This document shows positions 7,444 to 14,042 of a stretch of 15,822 bases of DNA, one piece after another; the first letter of the stretch is position 1; each line of letters begins with the position of its first letter. Source of the stretch: an uncultured Pseudomonadota bacterium (GTDB taxonomy: Bacteria; Pseudomonadota; Gammaproteobacteria; Burkholderiales; Usitatibacteraceae); assembly GCA_937898635.1 (NCBI GenBank), contig CALEJW010000196.1:1-15822 (forward strand), given 5' to 3'. A program made the position numbers and the translations under genes. The notes beneath the pieces were generated by a model. The model saw only the letters and a list, made by a program, of their open reading frames with translations, was not told where the DNA came from and made no database searches.

Positions 7444-8522
7444 AGGCGAGCGTCGCCGCGAAGCTCGCGAACCTGGTGAGCCGGGCGAGGGAGCTCGACG
7501 CGCTCCTCGCCGACCCGGGGGTCACCGCGAACCTGGACAACTACCGCAAGCTCTCGCGCGAGCACGCCGAGATCGCGCCGGTGGTCGAGCGCTACGGCGA
7601 GTACGCCGCGGCCGAGGCGGACATCGCGACGGCCGAGGACATGGCGAAGGAGCCCGGGATGCGCGAGTTCGCGCAGTCCGAGATCGAGGCGGGCCGCGCG
7701 AGGCTCGAGGCGATCGCCGCCGACATCCAGCGCATGCTCCTGCCGAAGGACCCCAACGACGAGAGGAACCTCTTCCTCGAGATCCGCGCCGGCACCGGCG
7801 GGGACGAGAGCGCGCTCTTCGCGGGCGACCTCTTCCGCATGTACGCGCGCTTCGCCGAGAGGAACCGCTGGCAGGTGGAGGTGGTCTCCGAGAGTGCCGG
7901 CGACGCCGGCGGCTACAAGGAGATCATCGCCCGCATCGTGGGCCAGGGCGCCTACTCGCGCCTGAAGTTCGAGTCCGGCGGCCACCGCGTGCAGCGCGTG
8001 CCGGCCACCGAGACCCAGGGCCGCATCCACACCTCGGCCGCCACCGTCGCGGTGATGCCCGAGGCGGACGACGCGGGCGGGGTCGTGGTCAATCCCGCGG
8101 ACGTGCGCGTGGACACCTACCGGGCGAGCGGCGCCGGCGGCCAGCACGTGAACAAGACCGACTCCGCGGTGCGCCTCACGCACCTGCCCACGGGCATCGT
8201 GGTCGAGTGCCAGGACGCGAGGAGCCAGCACAAGAACCGCGAGCAGGCCTGGCGCGTGCTCGCCGCGCGCATCAAGGACAAGCAGGTGCGCGAGCAGCAG
8301 GCGAAGGAGGCGAGCGAGCGGAAGAGCCTCGTGGGCACCGGCGACCGCTCCGACCGCATCCGCACCTACAACTTCCCGCAGGGCCGCGTCACCGACCACC
8401 GCATCAACCTCACGCTCTACCGGATCGACGCGATCATGGACGGCGACCTGGAGGAGCTCACCGGCGCGCTGATGGCCGAGCACCAGGCGGAGCTGCTCGC
8501 GGGGCTGGCCGAGGGGCCGTGA
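7440..8522 (+). CDS. prfA: Peptide chain release factor 1
   Basis: This 360-residue protein has the same length as the Escherichia coli factor. The codon-recognition tripeptide PAT is at 188-190, which marks RF1 (UAA/UAG) rather than RF2 (SPF). The peptidyl-tRNA hydrolysis motif GGQ is at 233-235 in GAGGQHVNKTDSAVR. The start is ATG at 7440, overlapping the hemA stop as ATGA, so it is probably translationally coupled. The next gene, prmC, encodes the methyltransferase that modifies Q235 of this protein, so substrate and modifying enzyme are co-expressed. Nothing looks truncated or altered. Confidence 0.98.
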   Translation: MKASVAAKLANLVSRARELDALLADPGVTANLDNYRKLSREHAEIAPVVERYGEYAAAEADIATAEDMAKEPGMREFAQSEIEAGRARLEAIAADIQRMLLPKDPNDERNLFLEIRAGTGGDESALFAGDLFRMYARFAERNRWQVEVVSESAGDAGGYKEIIARIVGQGAYSRLKFESGGHRVQRVPATETQGRIHTSAATVAVMPEADDAGGVVVNPADVRVDTYRASGAGGQHVNKTDSAVRLTHLPTGIVVECQDARSQHKNREQAWRVLAARIKDKQVREQQAKEASERKSLVGTGDRSDRIRTYNFPQGRVTDHRINLTLYRIDAIMDGDLEELTGALMAEHQAELLAGLAEGP

Positions 8523-9337
8523 GGCGCACGGTGGCGGCCGCGCTCGACGAGGCGGCCTGCGACGTCGGCCGCGTGGACGCGCGCGTGCTCGCCTGCCACC
8601 TCCTGGGCGTGGAGCGCGCCTGGCTCGCGGCCCATCCCATGCACGTCCTCTCGGAGGCCGAGGACGCGCGCTTCGATTCCCTGGTGGCGCTGCGCACCCT
8701 CGGCCATCCCGTGGCCTACCTCGTCGGCTCCCGCGAGTTCTACGGCCGCGACTTCGCCGTGGGCCCCGAGGTGCTGATCCCGCGCCCCGAGACCGAGACC
8801 CTCGTCGCCGCCGCCCTCGAGCGCCTGCCCGAGGGCGGGACGGCGCTCGACCTGGGCACCGGCAGCGGCGCCATCGCCGTGAGCCTCGCCTGCGAGCGCC
8901 CCGGGGCGGCGGTCGTCGCGACGGACAGTTCCGCCGAGGCCCTCGCCGTGGCACGCGCCAATGCGGGGCGCCACGGCGCGCGGGTGGAGTTCCTCCTCGG
9001 CGACTGGTACGCCCCCCTCGGGGAGCGGCGCTTCGACCTGGTCGCCGCCAACCCGCCCTACGTCGCCGCGCGCGACCCCCACCTCGATCGCGGCGACCTG
9101 CGCTTCGAGCCCCGCGGCGCCCTCACCGACGGCAGCGCCGACGGCCTGGACTCCCTCCGCGCGATCGTCTCCGGGGCCCGCGGGCACTTGAAAAAGGGCG
9201 GCTGGCTCCTCATTGAGCATGGGTACGACCAGGCCGCGGCCGTGCGCGCGCTCCTCGAGGAAGCGGGCTTCGCGGGAACGGTATCTCTGCCGGACCTCGC
9301 GGGCATCCCGCGCGTGGCCGGGGGCCGCCTCGAATAG
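8519..9337 (+). CDS. prmC: Release factor glutamine N5-methyltransferase
   Basis: This 272-residue SAM-dependent methyltransferase methylates the GGQ glutamine of RF1 and RF2. It has an N-terminal helical domain (about residues 1-75), the IPRPETE segment at 87-93, SAM motif I DLGTGSGAIA at 111-120 and the substrate-glutamine-binding NPPY at 178-181. The start is GTG at 8519, overlapping the prfA stop (GTGA). Another GTG at 8531 would shorten it by four residues, but the overlap architecture favours the first. The protein is close to the usual 275-280 residues. It ends at TAG 9335-9337, just before a GC palindrome. Confidence 0.97.
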   Translation: MRRTVAAALDEAACDVGRVDARVLACHLLGVERAWLAAHPMHVLSEAEDARFDSLVALRTLGHPVAYLVGSREFYGRDFAVGPEVLIPRPETETLVAAALERLPEGGTALDLGTGSGAIAVSLACERPGAAVVATDSSAEALAVARANAGRHGARVEFLLGDWYAPLGERRFDLVAANPPYVAARDPHLDRGDLRFEPRGALTDGSADGLDSLRAIVSGARGHLKKGGWLLIEHGYDQAAAVRALLEEAGFAGTVSLPDLAGIPRVAGGRLE

Positions 9338-9338
9338 C

Positions 9339-9361
9339 CCCATGCCCCCCGGGGGGATGGG
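9339..9361 (+). terminator. GC palindrome after prmC
   Basis: Immediately after the prmC stop, CCCAT (9339-9343) and ATGGG (9357-9361) flank a C6/G6 block (9345-9356), with one unpaired G at 9344. The RNA could form a very stable hairpin with a small loop at its C/G centre. No T-run follows, so it is not a classical intrinsic terminator. It could pause polymerase, stabilise the 3' end of the hemA-prfA-prmC message, or assist Rho. Confidence 0.35.
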
Positions 9362-9390
9362 CCGCGAACCGAATCCCGGCGGGCGCGTCG

Positions 9391-9396
9391 TATCAT
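9391..9396 (+). promoter_or_regulatory. Possible -10 box for grxD
   Basis: TATCAT at 9391-9396 lies 44 bases ahead of the grxD ATG in the 103-base spacer after prmC. No -35 box is recognisable at the expected distance. If used, grxD and the modABC genes behind it could be transcribed independently of hemA. The only support is the hexamer and its position. Confidence 0.3.
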
Positions 9397-9440
9397 GTCC
9401 GCCTGCTTCCGTTCCAACCGACAATCCGAGAGAAAACTCC

Positions 9441-9764
9441 ATGAGCGCCCAGGACAAGATCCGCAGCACCGTCACCTCCAACCCCGTGGTCCTCTTCATG
9501 AAGGGCTCGCCGCAGGCGCCGATGTGCGGCTTCTCGGCCACGGCCACGCAGCTCCTCAACCTCTGCGGCGTCGAGAACTTCGTCTCCGTGGACGTGCTCC
9601 AGGACCCCGAGATCCGCCAGGGCGTGAAGGAATACGCCAACTGGCCGACGATCCCGCAGCTCTACGTGAACGGGGAGTTCGTCGGCGGCTCCGACATCCT
9701 GCGCGAGATGTACCAGAGCGGCGAGCTGCAGAAGCTGCTCGAGAGCGTGAAGAAGCCTTCCTGA
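9441..9764 (+). CDS. grxD: Monothiol CGFS glutaredoxin (Grx4/GrxD type)
   Basis: This 107-residue thioredoxin-fold protein has the monothiol active site PMCGFS with C29, preceded by FMKGSPQAP. It also has the cis-proline segment WPTIPQLYVNGEFVGGSDI that binds glutathione. CGFS glutaredoxins carry a glutathione-ligated [2Fe-2S] cluster, often with BolA proteins, and deliver or sense Fe-S clusters. The start is ATG at 9441, with a GAGAGA ribosome-binding stretch about 8 bases upstream. The length is normal. It follows prmC, a common betaproteobacterial arrangement, and lies 26 bases ahead of modA without an evident terminator, so grxD and modABC may share a transcript. Confidence 0.96.
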   Translation: MSAQDKIRSTVTSNPVVLFMKGSPQAPMCGFSATATQLLNLCGVENFVSVDVLQDPEIRQGVKEYANWPTIPQLYVNGEFVGGSDILREMYQSGELQKLLESVKKPS

Positions 9765-9790
9765 GCCGAAGCCGCGGCGGGGTCCCGCGC

Positions 9791-10561
9791 ATGCCGCGCT
9801 TCCTCGCCGCCCTCGCCCTCGCGCTTTCGCTCGCGCCGGGCCCCTCCCCGGCCGGCCCCGCGCCCGGCGTCGCCGCCGCCTCCGACCTCAAGTTCGCGCT
9901 GGACGAGATCGCCCGCGACTTCACGCGCGAGACGGGCACCGCGCTTCGCCTGTCCTACGGCTCCTCGGGCAACTTCCGCCGCCAGATCGCCGAGGGCGCG
10001 CCCTTCGAGGTCTTCCTCTCCGCCGACGAGTCCTATGTCCTCGCGCTCGCGCGGGAGGGGCGCCTGGAGGACGAGGGCACGCTCTACGCCGTCGGGCGCC
10101 TGGTGCTCTTCGCGCCCGCGGGCTCGCCGGTGGATCCGGAGAAGGGCCTCGCGGGCCTCGCCGCGCTCGCGCGCGAGCGCGGCGTGAGCCGTTTCGCGAT
10201 CGCCAACCCGCTGCACGCGCCCTACGGGCGCGCGGCCCGCCAGGCGCTCGAGCGCGCCGGCGCCTGGGAAGCGCTCCAGGGGCGCCTCGTGCTCGGCGAG
10301 AACGTCTCCCAGGCCGCGCAGTTCGCGGTCTCGGGGAACGCGGCCGCCGGGCTCTTCGCCTATTCGCTCACCTTCTCGCCCGCGGTCGGCGCGGGCGGGC
10401 GCTTCGCGCTGGTGCCCGGGGAGGCCCACGAGCCGCTGCGCCAGCGCATGGCGCTCGTGAAGGGCGCGGGGCGCGAAGCGCGCGCCTTCTATCGGCACCT
10501 GCAGGGCGCGGCGGCGCGGGCGGTCTTCGCGCGCTACGGGTTCACGCTCCCGGGGCCGTGA
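9791..10561 (+). CDS. modA: Molybdate ABC transporter periplasmic binding protein
   Basis: This 256-residue protein has a hydrophobic signal peptide (about residues 1-22). The mature part opens with the ModA-type VAAASDLKFALDEIA (27-41). Oxyanion-binding loops are suggested by AASDLK (29-34), GSSGNFRRQI (57-66) and FLSADESY (75-82), typical of ModA. FAIANPLHAPYGRAARQALE in the second lobe also fits. The protein binds molybdate, and often tungstate, in the periplasm and delivers it to ModBC. The start is ATG at 9791, preceded by a GGCGGGG stretch, 26 bases after grxD. The stop shares its last base with the modB ATG (TGATG). Specificity for molybdate over tungstate cannot be read from the sequence. 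The separate tup operon suggests a division of labour. Confidence 0.92.
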   Translation: MPRFLAALALALSLAPGPSPAGPAPGVAAASDLKFALDEIARDFTRETGTALRLSYGSSGNFRRQIAEGAPFEVFLSADESYVLALAREGRLEDEGTLYAVGRLVLFAPAGSPVDPEKGLAGLAALARERGVSRFAIANPLHAPYGRAARQALERAGAWEALQGRLVLGENVSQAAQFAVSGNAAAGLFAYSLTFSPAVGAGGRFALVPGEAHEPLRQRMALVKGAGREARAFYRHLQGAAARAVFARYGFTLPGP

Positions 10562-11229
10562 TGGACTGGACCGCGCTCCGGCTTTCGCTCGAGCTCGCCG
10601 CGTGGACCATGCTGGTCCTGCTTCCCGTGGGCATCGCGCTCGGGCGCGTCCTCGCGTGGCGGCGCTTCGCGTGGAAGCCGCTCGCCGAGGGCGTCCTCGC
10701 CCTGCCCCTGGTGCTGCCGCCCACGGTGCTCGGCTACTACCTGCTGGTGAGCCTGGGGGCGGCCTCGCCCGTCGGCCAGTGGTTCGAGTCGGTCTTCGGC
10801 CGCGCCCTCGTCTTCAGCTTCGAGGGCCTGCTCGTCGCCTCCGTGGTCTTCAACCTCCCCTTCGCGATCCAGCCGATGCAGCGCGCCTTCGAGGCGATCC
10901 CCCGGGACGTGCGCGACGCCGCGGCCTGCTGCGGCCTCTCCCGCTGGCAGGCGCTCCTCAGGATCGAGCTGCCGCTCGCCTGGCCCGGGATCCTCTCGGG
11001 CATGGTGATGACCTTCGCGCACACCCTGGGCGAGTTCGGCGTCGTGCTCATGGTGGGCGGAAGCATCCCCGGCGAGACGCGCACCGTCGCGATCGCGATC
11101 TACGACAGCGTGCAGGCCTTCGACAACGCCGCCGCGGGTGTCATGTCCGCCGTGCTCCTGGGCCTGTCGCTGCTGGCGATGGCGGTGGTGTACGCGACGG
11201 GCTCGCGGCGGGAGTCGCGCCGTGGCTGA
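10561..11229 (+). CDS. modB: Molybdate ABC transporter permease
   Basis: This 222-residue inner-membrane protein has about five hydrophobic segments (near 10-32, 43-63, 82-104, 145-167 and 192-213). The EAA coupling loop is at 111-140, including EAIPRDVRDAAACCGLSRWQ, followed by HTLGEFGVVLMVGGSIPGET (154-173), the ModB signature. It forms the transmembrane channel with ModC. The ATG start at 10561 reuses the last base of the modA stop; a GTG at 10558 would add one residue. The end overlaps modC by 8 bases. The length is normal for ModB. Two adjacent cysteines (C123-C124) lie in the EAA loop. Confidence 0.94.
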   Translation: MDWTALRLSLELAAWTMLVLLPVGIALGRVLAWRRFAWKPLAEGVLALPLVLPPTVLGYYLLVSLGAASPVGQWFESVFGRALVFSFEGLLVASVVFNLPFAIQPMQRAFEAIPRDVRDAAACCGLSRWQALLRIELPLAWPGILSGMVMTFAHTLGEFGVVLMVGGSIPGETRTVAIAIYDSVQAFDNAAAGVMSAVLLGLSLLAMAVVYATGSRRESRRG

Positions 11230-12328
11230 GCGCGGCGGCGGCCTCGAGGTGCGCCTCGCGCAGGCGGGGCCGATCCCGCTCGAGGTGTCGCTCTCCTGCG
11301 CCGCGGGCGAGGTGCTCGCGCTGGTGGGGCCCTCGGGCAGCGGCAAGTCCACGGTGCTGCGCTGCATCGCCGGGGTGATCCGCGCGAAGGCCGGGGCGAT
11401 CCGCGTGGGCGGCGAGACCTGGTTCGACGCGGCCGCGGGCGTCTCGCTCCCGCCCCAGCGCCGCGGCGTGGGCTTCGTCTTCCAGAACTACGCGCTCTTT
11501 CCGCACATGAGCGCGGTCGCGAACGTGGAGGCCGCGCTGGGCCACGTGCCCGCCGCCGGACGGGCGGAGCGCGCCCGCGCGCTCCTCGACCGCGTGAACC
11601 TGAAGGGGCTCGAGTCGCGCCGTCCCTGGGAGCTCTCGGGCGGGCAGCAGCAGCGGGTCGCCGTGGCCCGCGCGCTCGCCCGCGACCCGCGCGCGCTCCT
11701 CCTCGACGAGCCCTTCTCCGCGGTGGACCGCAGCACGCGCCAGATCCTCTACCGCGAGCTCGCCGCGCTGCGCCGCGACCTCGCCATGCCGATGGTGCTG
11801 GTCACGCACGACCTCGACGAGGCCGCGATGCTCTCCGACCGCATGAGCATCCTGCACCGGGGGCGTACGCTGCAGGACGCCCCGCCCCACGAGCTGATGG
11901 CGCGGCCGGCCAATTCCCTGGTGGCGCGGCTCGTGGACCTGAAGAACGTGTTCCGCGCGCGGGTGCACTCGCACGATCCCGCCACGGGCGCCACGCTGAT
12001 CGACGCGATGGGCCAGCGGCTCGAGTGCCTCCAGGACGGGCGCTTCGCCCCCGGCGCGGAGGTCTCCTGGGCGATCCCCGGCTCCCACGTGATCCTGCAC
12101 CGCCGCGACCGGCCCTCGCGGGGCGAGCGCGAGAACCCCGTGCGCGGCGCCATCGCCGACTTCCTCGCGCTGGGCGAGATCGTGAGCACCGTGATCCGCG
12201 TCGAGGCGACGGGCGAGCACCTCCAGGTCACCTTCCCGCTCCACGTGGCCCGCCGCAACGGCCTCGAGGCCGGCGCCGAGGTCGTCGTCTCCCTCCTGCG
12301 CGACGGCATCCACCTCATGCCCGATTGA
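11222..12328 (+). CDS. modC: Molybdate ABC transporter ATP-binding protein
   Basis: This 368-residue ATPase has Walker A GPSGSGKS at 36-43, Q-loop Q88, signature LSGGQQQR at 138-145, Walker B LLLDEP at 159-164 and the switch histidine H196. The C-terminal region from about residue 290 resembles a TOBE/Mop domain (NPVRGAIADFLALGEIV, then a terminal VVVSLLRDGIHLM), as in ModC proteins where bound molybdate can inhibit transport. The start is GTG at 11222, inside modB (8-base overlap). Longer upstream frames are antiphase. The TGA stop (12326-12328) is the outermost triplet of a perfect 23-bp inverted repeat. The closest alternatives are sulfate or Fe3+ ATPases, but the ModAB neighbours settle the call. 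Confidence 0.94.
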   Translation: MAERGGGLEVRLAQAGPIPLEVSLSCAAGEVLALVGPSGSGKSTVLRCIAGVIRAKAGAIRVGGETWFDAAAGVSLPPQRRGVGFVFQNYALFPHMSAVANVEAALGHVPAAGRAERARALLDRVNLKGLESRRPWELSGGQQQRVAVARALARDPRALLLDEPFSAVDRSTRQILYRELAALRRDLAMPMVLVTHDLDEAAMLSDRMSILHRGRTLQDAPPHELMARPANSLVARLVDLKNVFRARVHSHDPATGATLIDAMGQRLECLQDGRFAPGAEVSWAIPGSHVILHRRDRPSRGERENPVRGAIADFLALGEIVSTVIRVEATGEHLQVTFPLHVARRNGLEAGAEVVVSLLRDGIHLMPD

Positions 12329-12389
12329 AGGGGACGCTACCCTTCGTTGGCAGCAGCGAAAGAAAAAACGAAGGGTAGCGTCCCCTTCA
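12326..12389. repeat. Perfect 23-bp inverted repeat (REPIN-like) at the modC/regulator convergent junction
   Basis: Arms at 12326-12348 and 12367-12389 are exact reverse complements across an 18-base loop (12349-12366). Each arm starts TGAAGGGGACGC and itself contains a 6-bp dyad, GAAGGG and CCCTTC, around GACGCTA. The element is thus two small inverted hairpins that can also pair into one long stem. The outermost TGA of each arm is the stop codon of the flanking gene: modC on the plus strand, the regulator on the minus strand. The architecture resembles REP doublets mobilised by REP-associated transposases. No transposase is in the window and no second copy was noticed. It probably serves as a bidirectional 3'-end structure. 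Confidence 0.85.
12359..12388 (-). terminator. Intrinsic terminator of the Mo/W-type regulator gene
   Basis: Read on the minus strand, the right arm of the inverted repeat folds as a hairpin: GAAGGG (12388-12383), a 7-base loop, CCCTTC (12375-12370). It is followed by GTTTTTTCTTT (12369-12359), a clear T-run. This is a classical rho-independent terminator whose stem begins inside the regulator's stop codon. The plus-strand side has no comparable T-run, so modC transcripts would rely on the long 23-bp stem instead. Confidence 0.7.
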
Positions 12390-13277
12390 GAGCGGATCGT
12401 TCCAGGTGATGGTGCCGAGGCCGGCGATGTCGTAGCCGCCGAGCGCCCGGGCGTGCTCGGCGAAGCGCTTGCCGCGGGCGAAGGCGAAGAGCGCGCCGAG
12501 GGGCGGCTCGAACCAGGCCGCGCGCGACACCCCCAGGTCCAGGCGCTCGACGGCCAGCGGCACGAAGCCGAGCCCCAGGGTGAGCGCCGCCGCGCGCGCG
12601 CCCAGCCCGGCGTCCGCCTCGCCCGACTTCACCGCGCTCGCGAGGTCGTTCTCGCCCATGCAGGTGGGCCCCGCCTTGAGCTGGCGCCGCTCCAGGCCCT
12701 CCTTCGCGAGGAGCCGCTCGAGGAGCGCGGCGCTGCCCGCCCCGGGCTGGCGCATCGCCACGCGCACGCCGCGCCGCGCGAGGTCGGCCACCGTGCGGAC
12801 CTTGCGCGGATTGCCTCGCGCGACCAGCAGCCCCTGCTCGCGCCTCGCCCACTCCACGAGGGCCACGTTGCGCCCGCGCAGGTGCTCCCCGGCCTCGGCG
12901 CGGTTGAAGTCCGAGAGGTCCGCGCTGGGCAGGTGCATGAGCGCCCCCGACACCTCCCCGCGCGCGAGCCTCGCAAGCCCGTCGCCGCTGCCCTGGGTGA
13001 GGAGCGCGAGCCCGCAGCGCGATTCGCGCACCGCCCATTCGAGCAGCGGGTCGTGGCTCCCCCCGAGGGTCGGCGGGGGGAGGCCGCCGGGCGCCGCGCC
13101 GGAAGCCGTCCGCGCGAGCCAGCGCTCCACCTCGGCGAGCTCGAAGAGGAGCTTTCCGCCCGCCCGCGCGTGCGGCAGGCCCTTGCGCGCGACCAGGTCG
13201 TACACCTTGCGCGTGCCGAGCCGGAGGTGGCGGGCGACCTCGGCGACGGTGAGGCGGGCGGGGGCGGCGGTCGGCAT
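12387..13277 (-). CDS. HTH (excisionase-type) regulator with periplasmic-binding-protein-like sensor domain
   Basis: This 296-residue soluble protein has an HTH_17/excisionase-type helix-turn-helix at about residues 9-54 (TVAEVARHLRLGTRKVYDLV, then the wing-like segment to VERWL). A proline-rich linker follows, then a PBP_like domain (about 78-285) of the Pfam PF12727 type. Its ligand-loop motifs are LLTQGSGDGLARLARGEV (92-109), RQPGAGSAALLERLL (176-190) and SGEADAGLGARAAAL (218-232). There is no signal peptide, so the sensor is cytoplasmic. It is convergent with modC and divergent from tupB, which suggests it senses molybdate or tungstate and controls tupBCA and perhaps itself; this is inference. 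No ModE is in the window. The start is ATG at 13277, with GGAG about 10 bases upstream. The longer open frame is tupB antisense. Confidence 0.88.
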   Translation of the reverse strand: MPTAAPARLTVAEVARHLRLGTRKVYDLVARKGLPHARAGGKLLFELAEVERWLARTASGAAPGGLPPPTLGGSHDPLLEWAVRESRCGLALLTQGSGDGLARLARGEVSGALMHLPSADLSDFNRAEAGEHLRGRNVALVEWARREQGLLVARGNPRKVRTVADLARRGVRVAMRQPGAGSAALLERLLAKEGLERRQLKAGPTCMGENDLASAVKSGEADAGLGARAAALTLGLGFVPLAVERLDLGVSRAAWFEPPLGALFAFARGKRFAEHARALGGYDIAGLGTITWNDPL

Positions 13278-13337
13278 GGGCGGGGTCTCCGGTCGCGGGT
13301 CAAGGAGAGATTTCCACGGGCTTGGTAAAATTGCCCG
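13278..13337. promoter_or_regulatory. Divergent regulator/tupB control region with two short dyads
   Basis: This 60-base spacer serves both divergent genes. Two inverted repeats are visible: TCTCC (13286-13290) with GGAGA (13304-13308), 13 bases apart, and CGGGC (13317-13321) with GCCCG (13333-13337), 11 bases apart. The second brackets the tupB -10 box and ends at the base before the ATG, an ideal operator position for repression. Arms of 5 bp are short and could be chance. No clear promoter for the regulator itself was found. Confidence 0.4.
13326..13331 (+). promoter_or_regulatory. tupB -10 box predicting a leaderless mRNA
   Basis: TAAAAT at 13326-13331 ends 6 bases before the tupB ATG (13338), so transcription would be expected to begin at or next to the A of the start codon. 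There is no Shine-Dalgarno at a usable distance; an AAGGAG lies about 30 bases upstream, before the -10. An in-frame TAA within the -10 box rules out an earlier start. No good -35 match was found. Confidence 0.5.
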
Positions 13338-14042
13338 ATGTTTGAAATTCTTGCAAGCTTCGGCCTCGCGCTCGAGCTGATCACGGGGGGCGATCCCGAG
13401 CTCGCCGGCATCGTCGGGCTCTCGCTCGAGCTCTCCCTCCTCGCCTCCGTGGCCGGGGCGGCCATCGGCCTCCCGCTGGGCGCGCTGGTCGGCGTGGGGC
13501 GCTTTCCCGGGCGGCGGGCGGTCATTGTCTTCCTCAACGCGCTGCTGGGGCTGCCGAGCGTGGTCGTGGGCCTCGTGGCCTACCTCCTCCTCTCCCGCGC
13601 CGGGCCCCTCGGGTCGATGGGCATCCTCTTCACGCCCGCCGCCATCGTCATCGCGCAGACCGTCCTCGTCGCCCCCATCGTCGCCGCCCTCGCGCGCCAG
13701 GTCTGCGAGGACGCGTGGCGCGAGTACGAGGAGCAGCTCGCCTCCCTGGGCGTGTCGCGCCTGCGCGCCGTGCCCACCATCCTGTGGGACGCGCGCTTTT
13801 CCCTCCTCACGGTCGCCCTCGCCGGCTTCGGCCGGGCCTCCTCGGAGGTCGGTGCGGTGATGATCGTGGGCGGCAACATCGACGGCGTGACGCGCGTCAT
13901 GACGACCGCGATCGCGCTGGAGACGAGCAAGGGCGACCTGCCGCTCGCGCTCGCCCTCGGCATCGTCCTCATCGCCGTGGTCCTCGCGGTGAACGCGGGG
14001 GCCTACGCGATCCGCGAATGGAGCGCGCGCCGCCATGGCTGA
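13338..14042 (+). CDS. tupB: Tungstate ABC transporter permease
   Basis: This 234-residue inner-membrane protein has hydrophobic segments near residues 25-50, 62-85, 97-120 and 201-225. The EAA-type coupling loop (about 130-150, EEQLASLGVSRLRAVPTILW) is followed by FGRASSEVGAVMIVGGNIDGVTRVMTTAI (164-192), characteristic of TupB permeases. With TupC it forms the channel for tungstate delivered by TupA. The start is ATG at 13338, fixed by the in-frame TAA just upstream. No ribosome site is seen, and a -10 box abuts the start, so translation may be leaderless. The stop overlaps tupC by 8 bases. It is the first gene of the tup operon here, whereas tupA is usually first. Confidence 0.92.
   Translation: MFEILASFGLALELITGGDPELAGIVGLSLELSLLASVAGAAIGLPLGALVGVGRFPGRRAVIVFLNALLGLPSVVVGLVAYLLLSRAGPLGSMGILFTPAAIVIAQTVLVAPIVAALARQVCEDAWREYEEQLASLGVSRLRAVPTILWDARFSLLTVALAGFGRASSEVGAVMIVGGNIDGVTRVMTTAIALETSKGDLPLALALGIVLIAVVLAVNAGAYAIREWSARRHG

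Noticed and set aside
5406..8522. Very long plus-strand open frame (over 1000 codons) running into prfA
   Set aside because: Only the last 360 codons, from the ATG at 7440, have recognisable (RF1) sequence. The rest is antisense to the peroxidase gene and out of frame with hemA, giving the Arg/Pro/Gly-rich text typical of GC-rich shadow frames.
7047..8954. Long minus-strand frame antisense to hemA, prfA and prmC
   Set aside because: It is a GC-rich shadow frame with no motif; the opposite strand holds three well-supported genes.
9765..9790. Mo-cofactor riboswitch or ModE box upstream of modA
   Set aside because: The gap is only 26 bases, far too short for the riboswitch, and no ModE-like palindrome is visible.
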